This document shows positions 17,865 to 27,448 of a stretch of DNA of 64,000 bases, piece by piece. A program made the position numbers and the translations under genes. The DNA is from Sporichthyaceae bacterium. Its GTDB lineage: Bacteria; Actinomycetota; Actinomycetes; Sporichthyales; Sporichthyaceae. The stretch covers positions 1 to 64,000 of the forward strand of contig DATASX010000059.1 in assembly GCA_036269075.1 (NCBI GenBank), in the 5' to 3' direction. The notes below the pieces were generated by a model. That model searched no databases, was not told where the DNA came from, and was given only the letters and a program-made list of their open reading frames with translations. Position 1 is the first letter of the stretch, and the number at the start of each line of letters is the position of its first letter.

Positions 17865-19388
17865 GTTCACCTGGCGCTGGTGCCCCGCCCAGTACGGCTC
17901 CCGCAGCTTGAACTTCTGCAGCTTCCCGGTCGCCGTGCGGGCCAGCGAGTCGACGAAATCGACGCGCTTCGGGCACTTGTAACCGGCCAACCGAGTACGG
18001 CAGTGGGCGATCAACTCGTCGGACGTGGCCGGAGTGGCCAGCACGACCAGGGCTGTGACCAGTTCGCCCCACTTCTCGTCGGGGATGCCGATGACCGCGA
18101 CCTCGCGCACGGCCGGGTGCGACATCAACGCGTCCTCGACCTCGATCGATGAGACGTTCTCTCCGCCGGAGATGATCACGTCCTTCTTGCGGTCGGAGAT
18201 GACCACGTAGCCCTCGTCGTCGATCTCCCCGCCGTCGCCGGTGTGGAACCAGTTGCCGGCCTGGGCCTTCGCGGTCTCCTCGGGCAGCTCCCAGTAGCCG
18301 CCCAGACAGTGGTTGGACTGGGCGAGCACCTCGCCGTCGGCGTCGACGGCCATGCGCACGCCCAGGGCCGGCGCCCCGGCGCGACCGAGTTTGCGGGCCT
18401 GCTCGATGGTGGGCAGGTCGTCCCACTCGGCGCGCATCCGATTCACGGTCAGCAGCGGCGAGGTCTCAGTGAGCCCGTAGATCTGGATGAATTCCCAGCC
18501 CAACTCGCTGCCTACCCGCTCGATGGTCCGGGTCGGCGGCGGCGCGCCGGCGACGACGATCCGAACCCGGTCGCGCCCGGGGATCGGTCCGTCCCACGAT
18601 GCCGCGGCCTCCAGCGCCGCGTTGACCACGGCCGGCGCGGCGCACATCAGCGTGACTCCGTGGCGCTCGACCCGGCGCAGGATCTCCGCCCCGTCGATCT
18701 GGCGGAGCACGATCTGCTTGGCGCCCAGGCCGGTCAGCACGTACGGCATTCCCCAGCCGTTGCAGTGGAACATCGGCAGGGTGTGGAGGTACACGTCGCG
18801 GTCGGTGACGGTGGCATGCAGGCCGAAGACGGTGGCGTTGAGCCAGAGGTTTCGGTGCGTCAGCTGCACGCCCTTGGGTCGCGCGGTGGTGCCCGAGGTG
18901 TAGTTGATCGTCGCGGTTGACGCCTCGTCAGGTTCTGCCCAGGGCTGCGGTTCGACCCCGCGCAGATAGAGCGACTCGTCCTCACCGAACACGAACTTGT
19001 GCGGCGCGTCGATCGCGTCCAGGCAGTCCTTCAGCGCCGGGTCGGCGTAGACGACCTGCGCCCCGGAGTGGGCGATGATGTAGTCGATCTCCGGCTGCGC
19101 CAGGCGGAAGTTCACCGGCACCAGGATCCGGCCCCACCCGGACACCCCGAAGAACGACGTGAGCAGGCGCGAGGAGTTCTGCGAGATCACCGCGACCCGA
19201 CCGCCGGTCGGGATGCCCAGCTGGTCCAGCCGGGCCGCCTGGGCCCGGGCCATCGTCGCCATCTCGCGATAGGTGAACGCGCCCTGGTCGGGCGCCGGCT
19301 GATCCGGTTCGTCGACGACGCCCACGCGGTCGGGGTAGACCGACTCGGCGCGGTCCAGGAAGTCCTTGACGGTGAGCGGGTGGTACAT
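17862..19388 (-). CDS. Long- or medium-chain fatty acid/aryl-CoA ligase (AMP-forming)
   Basis: ANL-superfamily adenylating enzyme of 508 residues that activates a carboxylic acid as acyl-AMP and then acyl-CoA. The P-loop-like motif INYTSGTTARPKGV (about 171-184), YGLTETSP and the hinge region GDGGEIDDEGYVVISDRKKD are intact, as is the catalytic Lys near the end (TATGKLQKFKLRE). The start is the ATG at 19388 with GGAGG 7 nt upstream. Chain-length specificity cannot be read off the sequence. It is divergent from the radical SAM gene, with 162 bp between. Confidence 0.88.
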   Translation of the reverse strand: MYHPLTVKDFLDRAESVYPDRVGVVDEPDQPAPDQGAFTYREMATMARAQAARLDQLGIPTGGRVAVISQNSSRLLTSFFGVSGWGRILVPVNFRLAQPEIDYIIAHSGAQVVYADPALKDCLDAIDAPHKFVFGEDESLYLRGVEPQPWAEPDEASTATINYTSGTTARPKGVQLTHRNLWLNATVFGLHATVTDRDVYLHTLPMFHCNGWGMPYVLTGLGAKQIVLRQIDGAEILRRVERHGVTLMCAAPAVVNAALEAAASWDGPIPGRDRVRIVVAGAPPPTRTIERVGSELGWEFIQIYGLTETSPLLTVNRMRAEWDDLPTIEQARKLGRAGAPALGVRMAVDADGEVLAQSNHCLGGYWELPEETAKAQAGNWFHTGDGGEIDDEGYVVISDRKKDVIISGGENVSSIEVEDALMSHPAVREVAVIGIPDEKWGELVTALVVLATPATSDELIAHCRTRLAGYKCPKRVDFVDSLARTATGKLQKFKLREPYWAGHQRQVN

Positions 19389-19550
19389 GGGAAAACCTCC
19401 GAGCGATGCTGCTCTGCCGGGACACCGTGACCCTAGACACAACCGCGCTGACCAGGCCAGAGATCGAGCGCGAAAAGACGCTCGCGAAGCGGACGCCCGC
19501 GGCCGACTAGGCTGGCCCCGTCCCGTACCCGCAAGGAAGCTGGCTCCGCC

Positions 19551-21479
19551 GTGCCCGTCGAGTCGTTGTTCCCACGGCTGGAACCGCTGCTGCCGCTGGT
19601 GAGCAAGCCGGTGCAGTACATCGGCGGGGAGCTCAACGCGACCGTCAAGGACTGGGACTCCGCCACCGTCCGCTGGTGCCTGATGTACCCGGACGCCTAC
19701 GAGGTCGGCCTGCCGAACCAGGGCGTGCAGATCCTCTACGAGATCCTCAACGAACGCGACGGCGTGCTCGCCGAGCGGACCTACGCGGTGTGGCCGGACC
19801 TCGAGGCGCTCATGCGTCGCGACGGGGTCCCGCAGTTCACCGTCGACGCGCATCGGCCGGTGTCGGCCTTCGACGTGCTCGGCGTCAGCTTCTCCACCGA
19901 ACTCGGGTACACGAACCTGCTCAACGCCCTCGACCTGGCCGGGATCCCGTTGCGGGCCGCCGACCGCGGGCCTGACCACCCGCTGGTGATCGCCGGCGGC
20001 CACGCCGCGTTCAACCCGGAGCCGATCGCCGACTTCCTCGACGCCGCCGTGCTCGGCGACGGTGAGCAGATTGCGCTGGCGATCACCGAGGTGATCCGCG
20101 AGTGGAAGCTCGAGGGCTCGCCCGGCGGCCGCGACGAGGTGCTCTTCCGGCTGGCCGCGGGCGGCGCGGTGTACGTGCCGCGGTTCTACGACGTCAGCTA
20201 CACCCCCGACGGCGCGATCGCCGCGATCCGGCCGAACCGGCCCGGCGTGCCGGCCCGGATCGTCAAGCACACCGTGATGGACCTCGATCAGTGGCCATAC
20301 CCGCGCAAGCTGCTGGTACCGCTGGCGGAGACCGTGCACGAGCGGTTCAGCGTCGAGATCTTCCGCGGTTGCACGCGCGGCTGCCGCTTCTGCCAGGCCG
20401 GGATGATCACCCGTCCGGTCCGCGAGCGCAGCATCAGCTCCATCGGCGAGATGGTTCGCGAGGGCCTGGCCAACACCGGCTTCGAGGAGGTCGGCCTGCT
20501 GTCGCTGTCCAGCGCCGACCACTCCGAGATCCACGAGATCGCCAAGGGCCTGGCCGACCGCTACGCCGACGAGAAGGTCTCGCTCTCGCTGCCCTCCACC
20601 CGGGTCGATGCGTTCAACGTCACGCTGGCCCAGGAGCTGACCCGCAACGGCCGGCGCAGCGGGCTGACCTTCGCCCCGGAGGGCGGAAGTGAACGGATGC
20701 GCAAGGTGATCAACAAGATGGTCACCGAGGAGGACTTGATCCGAACGGTCACCACCGCGTACTCGAACGGGTGGCGGCAGGTGAAGCTCTACTTCATGTG
20801 CGGTCTGCCCACCGAGACCGACGACGACGTGCTCCAGATCGCCGACCTGGCGCGCCGCGTGATCGCAGCCGGCCGGGCGGCGACGGGCAGCCGCGACATC
20901 CGGTGCACGGTCTCGATCGGCGGTTTCGTGCCCAAGCCGCAGACTCCGTTCCAGTGGGCCGCGCAGCTGGATCACGAGACGACCGACGCCCGGCTGCGCC
21001 GACTCCGCGACGTGCTGCGCAACGACAAGCAGTACGGCCGGGCGATCGGATTCCGTTACCACGACGGCAAACCAGGTGTGGTCGAAGGCCTGCTCTCGCG
21101 CGGTGACCGACGCGTCGGCCGGGTGATCGAGGAGGTCTGGCGCTCCGGCGGACGCTTCGACGGCTGGAGCGAACACTTCTCGTTCGAGCGCTGGATGACG
21201 GCCGCGCAGGGCGGGCTGGCCGGCACCGGGGTCGACGTGGACTGGTACACGACCCGCGAACGCGGCTTCGACGAGGTGCTGCCGTGGGACCACCTCGACG
21301 CCGGCCTGGACCGGCACTGGCTGTGGCAGGACTGGCAGGACTCGCTGGCCGCCGACAGCGCGGATGTCGAGGACTGCCGCTGGGAGGGCTGCTACGACTG
21401 CGGCGTGTGCGGCGAGATGGGCACCGACATCCAGATCGGTCCCACTGGCCGGACGCTGTTGCCGCTCACCGTCAGTTGA
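19551..21479 (+). CDS. TIGR03960-type B12-binding-domain radical SAM protein
   Basis: A 642-residue protein with an N-terminal cobalamin-binding-like region (roughly 60-210) followed by a radical SAM barrel. The 4Fe-4S ligands are Cys274, Cys278 and Cys281 in GCTRGCRFC. The C-terminal region has further cysteines (CRWEGCYDCGVCGEMG). Members of this family are always followed by the small DUF2344 partner, as here. The target is not established; position close to rne and ribosomal genes suggests RNA or translation, which is inference. The GTG start follows AAGGAAG at a longer than usual spacing; a TAGGCT -10 lies at about 19508. Confidence 0.9.
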   Translation: MPVESLFPRLEPLLPLVSKPVQYIGGELNATVKDWDSATVRWCLMYPDAYEVGLPNQGVQILYEILNERDGVLAERTYAVWPDLEALMRRDGVPQFTVDAHRPVSAFDVLGVSFSTELGYTNLLNALDLAGIPLRAADRGPDHPLVIAGGHAAFNPEPIADFLDAAVLGDGEQIALAITEVIREWKLEGSPGGRDEVLFRLAAGGAVYVPRFYDVSYTPDGAIAAIRPNRPGVPARIVKHTVMDLDQWPYPRKLLVPLAETVHERFSVEIFRGCTRGCRFCQAGMITRPVRERSISSIGEMVREGLANTGFEEVGLLSLSSADHSEIHEIAKGLADRYADEKVSLSLPSTRVDAFNVTLAQELTRNGRRSGLTFAPEGGSERMRKVINKMVTEEDLIRTVTTAYSNGWRQVKLYFMCGLPTETDDDVLQIADLARRVIAAGRAATGSRDIRCTVSIGGFVPKPQTPFQWAAQLDHETTDARLRRLRDVLRNDKQYGRAIGFRYHDGKPGVVEGLLSRGDRRVGRVIEEVWRSGGRFDGWSEHFSFERWMTAAQGGLAGTGVDVDWYTTRERGFDEVLPWDHLDAGLDRHWLWQDWQDSLAADSADVEDCRWEGCYDCGVCGEMGTDIQIGPTGRTLLPLTVS

Positions 21480-22291
21480 GCAGGTCCCCGGAAGGTCCGC
21501 CGCCACCGCCGACCGTGCAGCGGCTGCGGGTCCGCTACGCCAAGCGCGACCGGTTGCGGTTCAGCAGCCACCGCGACTTCGCGCGCGCGTTCGAGCGCGC
21601 CCTGCGCCGCGCCGGGGTCCCGATCGCATTCTCGGCCGGGTTCTCGCCGCACCCGAAGGTCTCCTACGCGAACGCCGCGCCGACCGGGGTCGCCAGCGAG
21701 GCCGAGTACCTCGAGATCGGCCTGGCCGAGCGCCGCGAGCCGGACGAGGTGCGCCGGGCGCTCGACGCGGCCCTGCCACCCGGGCTGGACGTGCTGGAGG
21801 TCGTCGAGGCCGCCGCGGGCGCGCTGGCAGACCGGCTGGAGGCCTCGGTCTGGCGGATTCAGCTCGACGGGCTGGACAGGGAGACGGTCGCCGCCGGGCT
21901 GGCGAAGTTCCTCGCATCGGACCTGGTCGAGGTCGAGCGGATGACCAAGAACGGCCTGCGGCGGTTCGACGCCCGCGCCGCCGTGGCGAGTGCCGAAACA
22001 CTCGATGTTGACCCATTGGTGAGTGGCTCGGCTCACCAGGACGAGCCCTGTGCGATAATCAAGTTGGTCGTCCGGCATGTCACACCCGCTGTTCGACCCG
22101 ACGACGTCCTTTCCGGACTGCGCCGAGTGGCTGACCTCACGCCGCCACACCCACCTCGGGTGACCCGGCTGGCGCAGGGGCCGCTGGGCGCGGCCGCAGG
22201 TGAGGTGTATGACCCGCTGGCTGTCGATCGGTCCGGAGAAGGATCGATCGAGGTTCCGCGACCTGATCGGGTCGCGGGTCCGGCTTGCTGA
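21476..22291 (+). CDS. TIGR03936/DUF2344 radical SAM-associated protein
   Basis: A 271-residue partner of the preceding radical SAM enzyme. The conserved opening RLRVRYAKRDRLRFSSHRDFARAFERALRR and the FSAGFSPHPKVSYANAAPTG block are typical of DUF2344. In some lineages the two proteins are fused. I chose the TTG at 21476, which overlaps the upstream stop and keeps the EGPPPPPTVQRLR lead seen in relatives; a GTG at 21515 is the alternative. The function is unknown. Confidence 0.85.
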   Translation: MSRSPEGPPPPPTVQRLRVRYAKRDRLRFSSHRDFARAFERALRRAGVPIAFSAGFSPHPKVSYANAAPTGVASEAEYLEIGLAERREPDEVRRALDAALPPGLDVLEVVEAAAGALADRLEASVWRIQLDGLDRETVAAGLAKFLASDLVEVERMTKNGLRRFDARAAVASAETLDVDPLVSGSAHQDEPCAIIKLVVRHVTPAVRPDDVLSGLRRVADLTPPHPPRVTRLAQGPLGAAAGEVYDPLAVDRSGEGSIEVPRPDRVAGPAC

Positions 22292-22312
22292 GCTGGTCGT
22301 CGGTCCCACCCT

Positions 22313-22328
22313 GAGGGGTTCGCCCCTC
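22313..22328 (+). other. UUCG-loop hairpin in the long 5' region of rne
   Basis: GAGGGG and CCCCTC close on a TTCG tetraloop, an unusually stable hairpin. It lies at the start of the 249-bp gap before rne. There is no U-tract. It could end the DUF2344 transcript or be a 5' UTR structure; rne leaders in other bacteria carry autoregulatory stems. Nothing else recognisable is in this gap. Confidence 0.5.
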
Positions 22329-22540
22329 GACCATTGCTCGACCGCTCCGCCGCCGCCTCCCGTGGGCGCGAACGAGTGGCTGAAACGACTTTCACGTCCG
22401 GCTCGATCGGCGCTGTGCCGCTCGGGACCGGGCACGAACTTTCGTTCGGTGCGGCTCCTGTCGCCTCGAGCGGACCAACGCAAGGTTCCCGTGCGGCGCT
22501 GCTACTCGGCGCCCGGGAGTCGGAACGGCAGAAGCCAGAA

Positions 22541-25261
22541 ATGCTCGAAGACGAGCCCACCGAACAACCCAGCGAAACCCAGTCCTCCTCCGCCGCAGCT
22601 CCGGCCAAGCCCGCCCGCCGCCGTCGTGCGGCGGGTCGCCCGGCCGGCCCGCCCGTCGAGGCCGCCGCGGACCAGCCCGCATCGGCCGCGGACGAGCCGC
22701 CGCCCGCCGACGAGCAAGCGGCGCAGGCGCCCGCGCCCCGGGCCCGGCGGACCCGCAAGCGCGCCGAGGCCCCGGCTGACGCGCCGGATGCGCCAGCACT
22801 GACGACCACGGCCGAGGAACCGGCGCCCGAGGCCCCACCGACCCGCGCCCGGCGCTCCAGGTCGCGTGTTGCCGAGAAGCCCGCCGAGCCGGTCGAGGCG
22901 ACCGACGCGGCCACCGAGGAGTCGGACGAGGCCGCGGCGAGCTCCGGCCCGCCCGCCCCGACCGTCCTGTTCCAGGCCCCGACCATCTCGACGCCCCGCC
23001 GCAGCCGCCGCGCCGGCTCGGCCGTCGGTGAGCCGACCGCGGTCGAGGAGGCCGCCGATCAGGCCGAGGCCCCCGCCGGGCCGGCCCGGCCACGTCGGCG
23101 CTCGCGCTCCGGCTCCGCGCCGGTGGAATCGGCGGCCGGGGACGTCGCGAAGGCGGCGGCCGACACCGCCGAGGCCGAGGACGACGGCACTGACGACCAC
23201 GAGGACCACGATGGCTCCGAGTCGGGTCCGCGCCGCCGGCGCCGCCGGGGCGGTCGCGGCCGCCGCGGCCGTGGCGGCACGGGCGACTCCGCCACCGAAT
23301 CCGAGGAAGACTCGGGGGACGCCGCCGCCGAGGCCGAGGAGTCCGGCGACGACGCCGGCGAGGACTCCGGCGACGATGCCGCCGACGGCACCGGCTCGCG
23401 GCGCCGCCGCCGCCGGCGGCGCCGGGGTGAGGACGGCCCCACCGCCGCCGACGATCCGGAGAAGACCGTCACCCGGGTGCGCAGCACGCGCACCGCACGC
23501 AGCGGCGGCGGCAGCAGCAGCAGCAGCGACAACGAGGTCACGGCGGTCCGCGGCTCGACCCGCCTGGAGGCCAAGAAGCAGCGTCGACGCGAGGGCCGCG
23601 AGGCCGGCCGGCGCCGTGCGCCGATCCTCTCGGAGGCCGAGTTCCTGGCCCGCCGCGAGGCCGTCGACCGGGTCATGGTCATCCGCCAGGGCAAGGAGCG
23701 CACCCAGATCGCCGTGCTCGAGGACGGCGTCCTGGTCGAGCACTACGTCAACAAGGTCAGCAGCTCCTCGCTGATGGGCGACATCTTCCTGGGCCGCGTG
23801 CAGAACGTGCTGCCGTCCATGGAGGCCGCGTTCGTCGACATCGGCAAGGGCCGCAACGCCGTCCTGTATGCCGGTGAGGTCAACTTCGAGGGCCTCGAGG
23901 GCCAGCCGAAGCGGATCGAGCACGTGCTGAAGTCCGGCCAGTCGGTGCTGGTGCAGGCCACCAAGGACCCGATCGGCCACAAGGGCGCCCGGCTGACCAG
24001 CCAGATCTCGCTGCCTGGCCGTTACCTGGTCTACGTCCCGGAGAACTCGATGACCGGGATCAGCCGCAAGCTGCCCGACACCGAGCGCAACCGGTTGAAG
24101 TCGATCCTGCGCCAGGTGCTCCCGGAGGACGCGGGCGTGATCGTCCGCACCGCCGCCGAGGGCGCCTCGGAGGACGAACTGCGCCATGACGTCGAGCGGC
24201 TGGCCGCGCAGTGGGAACGGGTCCAGGCCAAGGCCAAGACCGCGAACGCCCCGGCGCTGCTGCTCGGCGAGCCCGACCTGATGATCCGTGTGGTCCGCGA
24301 CGTGTTCAACGAGGACTTCGGCTCGCTGGTCGTCTCCGGCGACGAGGCGTGGGCCGAGATCTCCGACTACGTCGGCCGCGTCGCGCCCGACCTGGCCTCG
24401 CGGCTGACCCGCTGGGTCGAGCCGACCGACGTGTTCGCCGCGCACCGTGTCGACGAGCAGATCCTCAAGGCTCTGGACCGCAAGGTCTGGCTGCCCTCGG
24501 GCGGTTCGCTGGTCATCGACCGCACCGAGGCGATGACGGTCGTCGACGTCAACACCGGCAAGTTCACCGGTTCGGGGGGCAACCTCGAGGAGACCGTCAC
24601 CCGGAACAACCTCGAGGCGGCCGAGGAGATCGTCCGCCAACTGCGGTTGCGCGACATCGGCGGGATCATCGTCGTCGACTTCATCGACATGGTGCTGGAG
24701 TCCAACCGGGAACTGGTGCTGCGCCGAATGGTCGAGTGCCTCGGCCGCGACCGGACCAAGCATCAGGTCGCCGAGGTCACCTCGCTGGGCCTGGTCCAGA
24801 TGACCCGAAAGCGCATCGGCCAGGGCCTGCTGGAGGCGTTCTCCGAGCCGTGCGAGCACTGCTCGGGCCGCGGGATCATGGTCCGAACCGACGATCCCAA
24901 GGCCAAGTCGCCGAAGCCGGCCCCGCCCAGCGGAAACGGCAACGGCCGCAACGGTCACGCCGCGGACTCGGCCGCGGAGGAGTCCGGCGAGACCACCGGC
25001 GAACCGGCGCCGCGGAGCTCCTCCCGCGGTGGGCGGCGGCGCGCACGCGGCGGCGGCGACCCTTCGACGCCGGGCTCGGTCACGGCCTCGCCGGACGATC
25101 CGGACGCGGCGGCGGTCGAGCCCGCGGTGGTCCACCAACGCGACGTGACCGAGAACAAACCCCAGGCGGAATCGCAGGCCGAAACCGAGGAGGTCCGGCC
25201 CGCGCGCCGGTCGCGGCGGCGCCGCGCCGACTCGGCTCCGGCGGTCGAGGCATCGGTTTGA
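22541..25261 (+). CDS. rne: Ribonuclease E/G
   Basis: Endoribonuclease of 906 residues for mRNA decay and rRNA/tRNA processing. Residues 1 to about 355 are low-complexity Ala/Pro/Arg/Glu-rich sequence with Arg clusters (RRRRRRGGRGRRGRGG), as in streptomycete RNase E, probably an RNA- or partner-binding scaffold. The catalytic core spans about 360-780: S1 domain region, VVDVNTGKFTG with catalytic Asp, DFIDM, and the zinc-link CEHC. A shorter charged tail follows. The ATG at 22541 matches the MLEPTEPTEQ-like beginning of relatives; the open frame extends further upstream. Confidence 0.93.
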   Translation: MLEDEPTEQPSETQSSSAAAPAKPARRRRAAGRPAGPPVEAAADQPASAADEPPPADEQAAQAPAPRARRTRKRAEAPADAPDAPALTTTAEEPAPEAPPTRARRSRSRVAEKPAEPVEATDAATEESDEAAASSGPPAPTVLFQAPTISTPRRSRRAGSAVGEPTAVEEAADQAEAPAGPARPRRRSRSGSAPVESAAGDVAKAAADTAEAEDDGTDDHEDHDGSESGPRRRRRRGGRGRRGRGGTGDSATESEEDSGDAAAEAEESGDDAGEDSGDDAADGTGSRRRRRRRRRGEDGPTAADDPEKTVTRVRSTRTARSGGGSSSSSDNEVTAVRGSTRLEAKKQRRREGREAGRRRAPILSEAEFLARREAVDRVMVIRQGKERTQIAVLEDGVLVEHYVNKVSSSSLMGDIFLGRVQNVLPSMEAAFVDIGKGRNAVLYAGEVNFEGLEGQPKRIEHVLKSGQSVLVQATKDPIGHKGARLTSQISLPGRYLVYVPENSMTGISRKLPDTERNRLKSILRQVLPEDAGVIVRTAAEGASEDELRHDVERLAAQWERVQAKAKTANAPALLLGEPDLMIRVVRDVFNEDFGSLVVSGDEAWAEISDYVGRVAPDLASRLTRWVEPTDVFAAHRVDEQILKALDRKVWLPSGGSLVIDRTEAMTVVDVNTGKFTGSGGNLEETVTRNNLEAAEEIVRQLRLRDIGGIIVVDFIDMVLESNRELVLRRMVECLGRDRTKHQVAEVTSLGLVQMTRKRIGQGLLEAFSEPCEHCSGRGIMVRTDDPKAKSPKPAPPSGNGNGRNGHAADSAAEESGETTGEPAPRSSSRGGRRRARGGGDPSTPGSVTASPDDPDAAAVEPAVVHQRDVTENKPQAESQAETEEVRPARRSRRRRADSAPAVEASV

Positions 25262-25399
25262 GCCACGACGGCACCGGGCGGTAAGGTTCTGCGTCGGCGC
25301 CCAAGCGTCGGTTCAACCATGGGCTGATCCGGTGCCGCGCAGCGCCACTGGAAAGGCAGTGCCCAGCAAGCAGCCAGCAAGCAGAAGGTGAGTACTGCG

Positions 25400-25708
25400 G
25401 TGTACGCGATCGTCAAGGCCGGCGGCCGGCAGGAGAAGGTCAGCACCGGCGATGTCTTCGAGCTCGATCGCGTCGCGGCCGACCCGGGTGCCACCCTGGA
25501 GTTGCCCGCAGTGCTGCTGGTCGAGGGCACCACGGTGACCTCGGACTCGGCCGCCCTCGCGACCGTCAAGGTGACCGCCGAGATCTTGGCCCACACCAAG
25601 GGTCCGAAGATCGAGATGATCCACTTCAAGAACAAGACCGGGCACCGGGTTCGTCGCGGCCACCGCGCGAAGCTGACCCAGGTCAAGATCACCTCCATCA
25701 CCAAGTAG
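25400..25708 (+). CDS. rplU: Large ribosomal subunit protein bL21
   Basis: A 102-residue ribosomal protein binding 23S rRNA near L20. [13 protein letters not shown] at the start and the basic [17 protein letters not shown] tail are diagnostic. I chose the GTG at 25400, giving the usual MYAIVKAGG beginning with GAAGGTG about 10 nt upstream; a GTG at 25388 would add four residues. A -10 box TAAGGT lies at 25282-25287 in the 138-bp gap after rne. It is followed by rpmA after 10 bp. Confidence 0.95.
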   Translation: MYAIVKAGGRQEKVSTGDVFELDRVAADPGATLELPAVLLVEGTTVTSDSAALATVKVTAEILAHTKGPKIEMIHFKNKTGHRVRRGHRAKLTQVKITSITK

Positions 25709-25718
25709 GGACGCGGCA

Positions 25719-25973
25719 ATGGCACACAAGAAGGGCGCGTCCTCCACGCGCAACGGGCGCGACTCCAACGCCCAGCGCCTCGGCGTCAAGCGGTTCGGCG
25801 GCCAGCAGGTCAACGCCGGCGAGATCATCGTGCGCCAGCGCGGCACCCACTTCCACCCGGGCGACGGCGTCGGCCGCGGTGGCGACGACACGCTGTTCGC
25901 ACTGGTCGCCGGTGCGGTCCAGTTCGGTACGCGGCGCGGGCGCCGCGTGGTCAACATCGTCGCGGCGGAGTAA
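25719..25973 (+). CDS. rpmA: Large ribosomal subunit protein bL27
   Basis: An 84-residue ribosomal protein whose N-terminus reaches the peptidyl transferase centre. [20 protein letters not shown] is the conserved start without the cleaved N-terminal extension found in Firmicutes. The ATG at 25719 lies 10 bp after the rplU stop. A strong terminator at 25997 ends the rplU-rpmA unit before obgE. Confidence 0.97.
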   Translation: MAHKKGASSTRNGRDSNAQRLGVKRFGGQQVNAGEIIVRQRGTHFHPGDGVGRGGDDTLFALVAGAVQFGTRRGRRVVNIVAAE

Positions 25974-25996
25974 TAACCGCCCGATTCGCATTTTTC

Positions 25997-26038
25997 AGAC
26001 GAGGGTGACCGGCGACCCCGGTCACCCTGTCGTCTTTT
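25997..26038 (+). terminator. Intrinsic terminator after rpmA
   Basis: GGGTGACCGG and CCGGTCACCC form a 10-bp stem around a 5-nt loop, extended outward by AGACGA/TCGTCT with a small bulge, followed by TTTT. Confidence 0.85.
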
Positions 26039-26068
26039 GTGCCCCTGGTTTCGTAGCTCTGGAGTGAG

Positions 26069-27448
26069 ATGACCACCTTCGTCGACCGCGTCGTCCTGCA
26101 CGCCGCTGCCGGCGACGGTGGCAACGGCTGCGCGTCGGTCCACCGGGAGAAGTACAAGCCGCTCGGCGGCCCGGACGGGGGTAACGGCGGGCGCGGTGGC
26201 GACGTGCTGCTGGTCGTGGACCAGAACGTCACGACGCTGCTCGAGTACCACCACTCGCCCCACCGGCGCGCCGTGTCCGGCAAGCCTGGTCAGGGCAACA
26301 ACCGCAGCGGCGCCGACGGCGAAGACGTGGTGCTGATCGTGCCGGACGGCACCGCGGTGATGACTCCCGACGGAACGCCGATCGTCGACCTGGTCGGGGC
26401 CGGTGCCCGATACGTGCTGGCCCGTGGGGGCCGCGGCGGGCTGGGCAACGCCGCGCTGGCCTCGCCGCGTCGCAAGGCCCCCGGATTCGCCCTGCTCGGT
26501 GAGCCCGGCGACTCCTGCTCGGTGGTCCTGGAGCTGAAGACCGTCGCCGATGTCGCGCTGGTGGGCTTCCCCAGCGCCGGGAAGTCCTCGCTGATCGCGG
26601 CAATGTCCGCGGCTCGGCCCAAGATTGCCGACTACCCGTTCACGACACTGATCCCGAACCTGGGCGTGGTCCAGGCCGGTGAGATGCGGTTCACCGTTGC
26701 CGACGTGCCCGGATTGATCCCGGGGGCGAGCGAGGGCCGGGGCCTGGGCCTGGAATTCCTGCGCCACGTGGAGCGCTGCGCCGTGCTCGTGCACGTCCTG
26801 GACTGCGCGACTCTGGAGCCCGACCGCGACCCGCTGACGGATCTGGCGGTCATCGAGGCCGAACTGTCCGCCTACGGGGGGCTGGACGACCGGCCCCGGA
26901 TGGTCGTGCTGAACAAGGTCGACGTGCCCGAGGCAGCCGAACTGGCCGAGTTGGTCACCGCCGACCTGGTCGCCCAAGGGCTGCCCGTCCACCACGTCAG
27001 CGCGGTCAGCCACCACGGCCTGCGAGCGCTGGGTTTCGCGATGGCCGAGGTGGTAGCCGCCGCACGCGCCGCGGCCCCGCCGTTGGCGCCCAGTCCCATC
27101 GTGCTGCAGCCGAAAGCCGTCGACGACACCGGATTCACCGTCACTGTCGAGGAGTACGAGGGCGCACCGGCCTACGTCGTGCGCGGCGAGAAACCCCAGC
27201 GCTGGGTGCGGCAGACCGATTTCAGCAACCCCGAGGCCGTCGGTTTCCTCGCCGACCGGCTGGCCCGGATCGGCATTGAGGATCGCCTGCTGGAGCTGGG
27301 CGCCCAGGAGGGCGACACGGTGATGGTCGGCGGCTCGGGTCCGCTCTCCGAGGGTGCCGTCGTGTTCGACTGGGAGCCGACGATCAAGGCAGGCGCCGAG
27401 CTGTTGCACGGTCGGCGGGGGACCGACTTGCGCCTGGAGGGCCGATGA
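26069..27448 (+). CDS. obgE: GTPase ObgE/CgtA
   Basis: Essential ribosome-associated GTPase of 459 residues acting in 50S maturation and growth control. The glycine-rich Obg domain (about 2-158, with [14 protein letters not shown]) precedes the G domain, whose P-loop GFPSAGKSS is near residue 168, with DVPGLIPGA and NKVD further on. A C-terminal OCT domain (about 350-430) is present, as in Gram-positive Obg. The ATG at 26069 is followed by the conserved [17 protein letters not shown]. The stop overlaps proB by ATGA. Confidence 0.96.
   Translation: MTTFVDRVVLHAAAGDGGNGCASVHREKYKPLGGPDGGNGGRGGDVLLVVDQNVTTLLEYHHSPHRRAVSGKPGQGNNRSGADGEDVVLIVPDGTAVMTPDGTPIVDLVGAGARYVLARGGRGGLGNAALASPRRKAPGFALLGEPGDSCSVVLELKTVADVALVGFPSAGKSSLIAAMSAARPKIADYPFTTLIPNLGVVQAGEMRFTVADVPGLIPGASEGRGLGLEFLRHVERCAVLVHVLDCATLEPDRDPLTDLAVIEAELSAYGGLDDRPRMVVLNKVDVPEAAELAELVTADLVAQGLPVHHVSAVSHHGLRALGFAMAEVVAAARAAAPPLAPSPIVLQPKAVDDTGFTVTVEEYEGAPAYVVRGEKPQRWVRQTDFSNPEAVGFLADRLARIGIEDRLLELGAQEGDTVMVGGSGPLSEGAVVFDWEPTIKAGAELLHGRRGTDLRLEGR

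Noticed and set aside
19389-21506. Very long minus-strand frame continuing upstream of the acyl-CoA ligase
   Set aside because: It is antisense to the radical SAM gene and has Arg/His/Gly/Val-rich shadow composition; the ligase has a well-placed ATG and ribosome site at 19388.
25388-25399. GTG at 25388 as the rplU start
   Set aside because: It lies within the GAAGGTG that best serves as ribosome site for the GTG at 25400, which gives the usual bL21 N-terminus.
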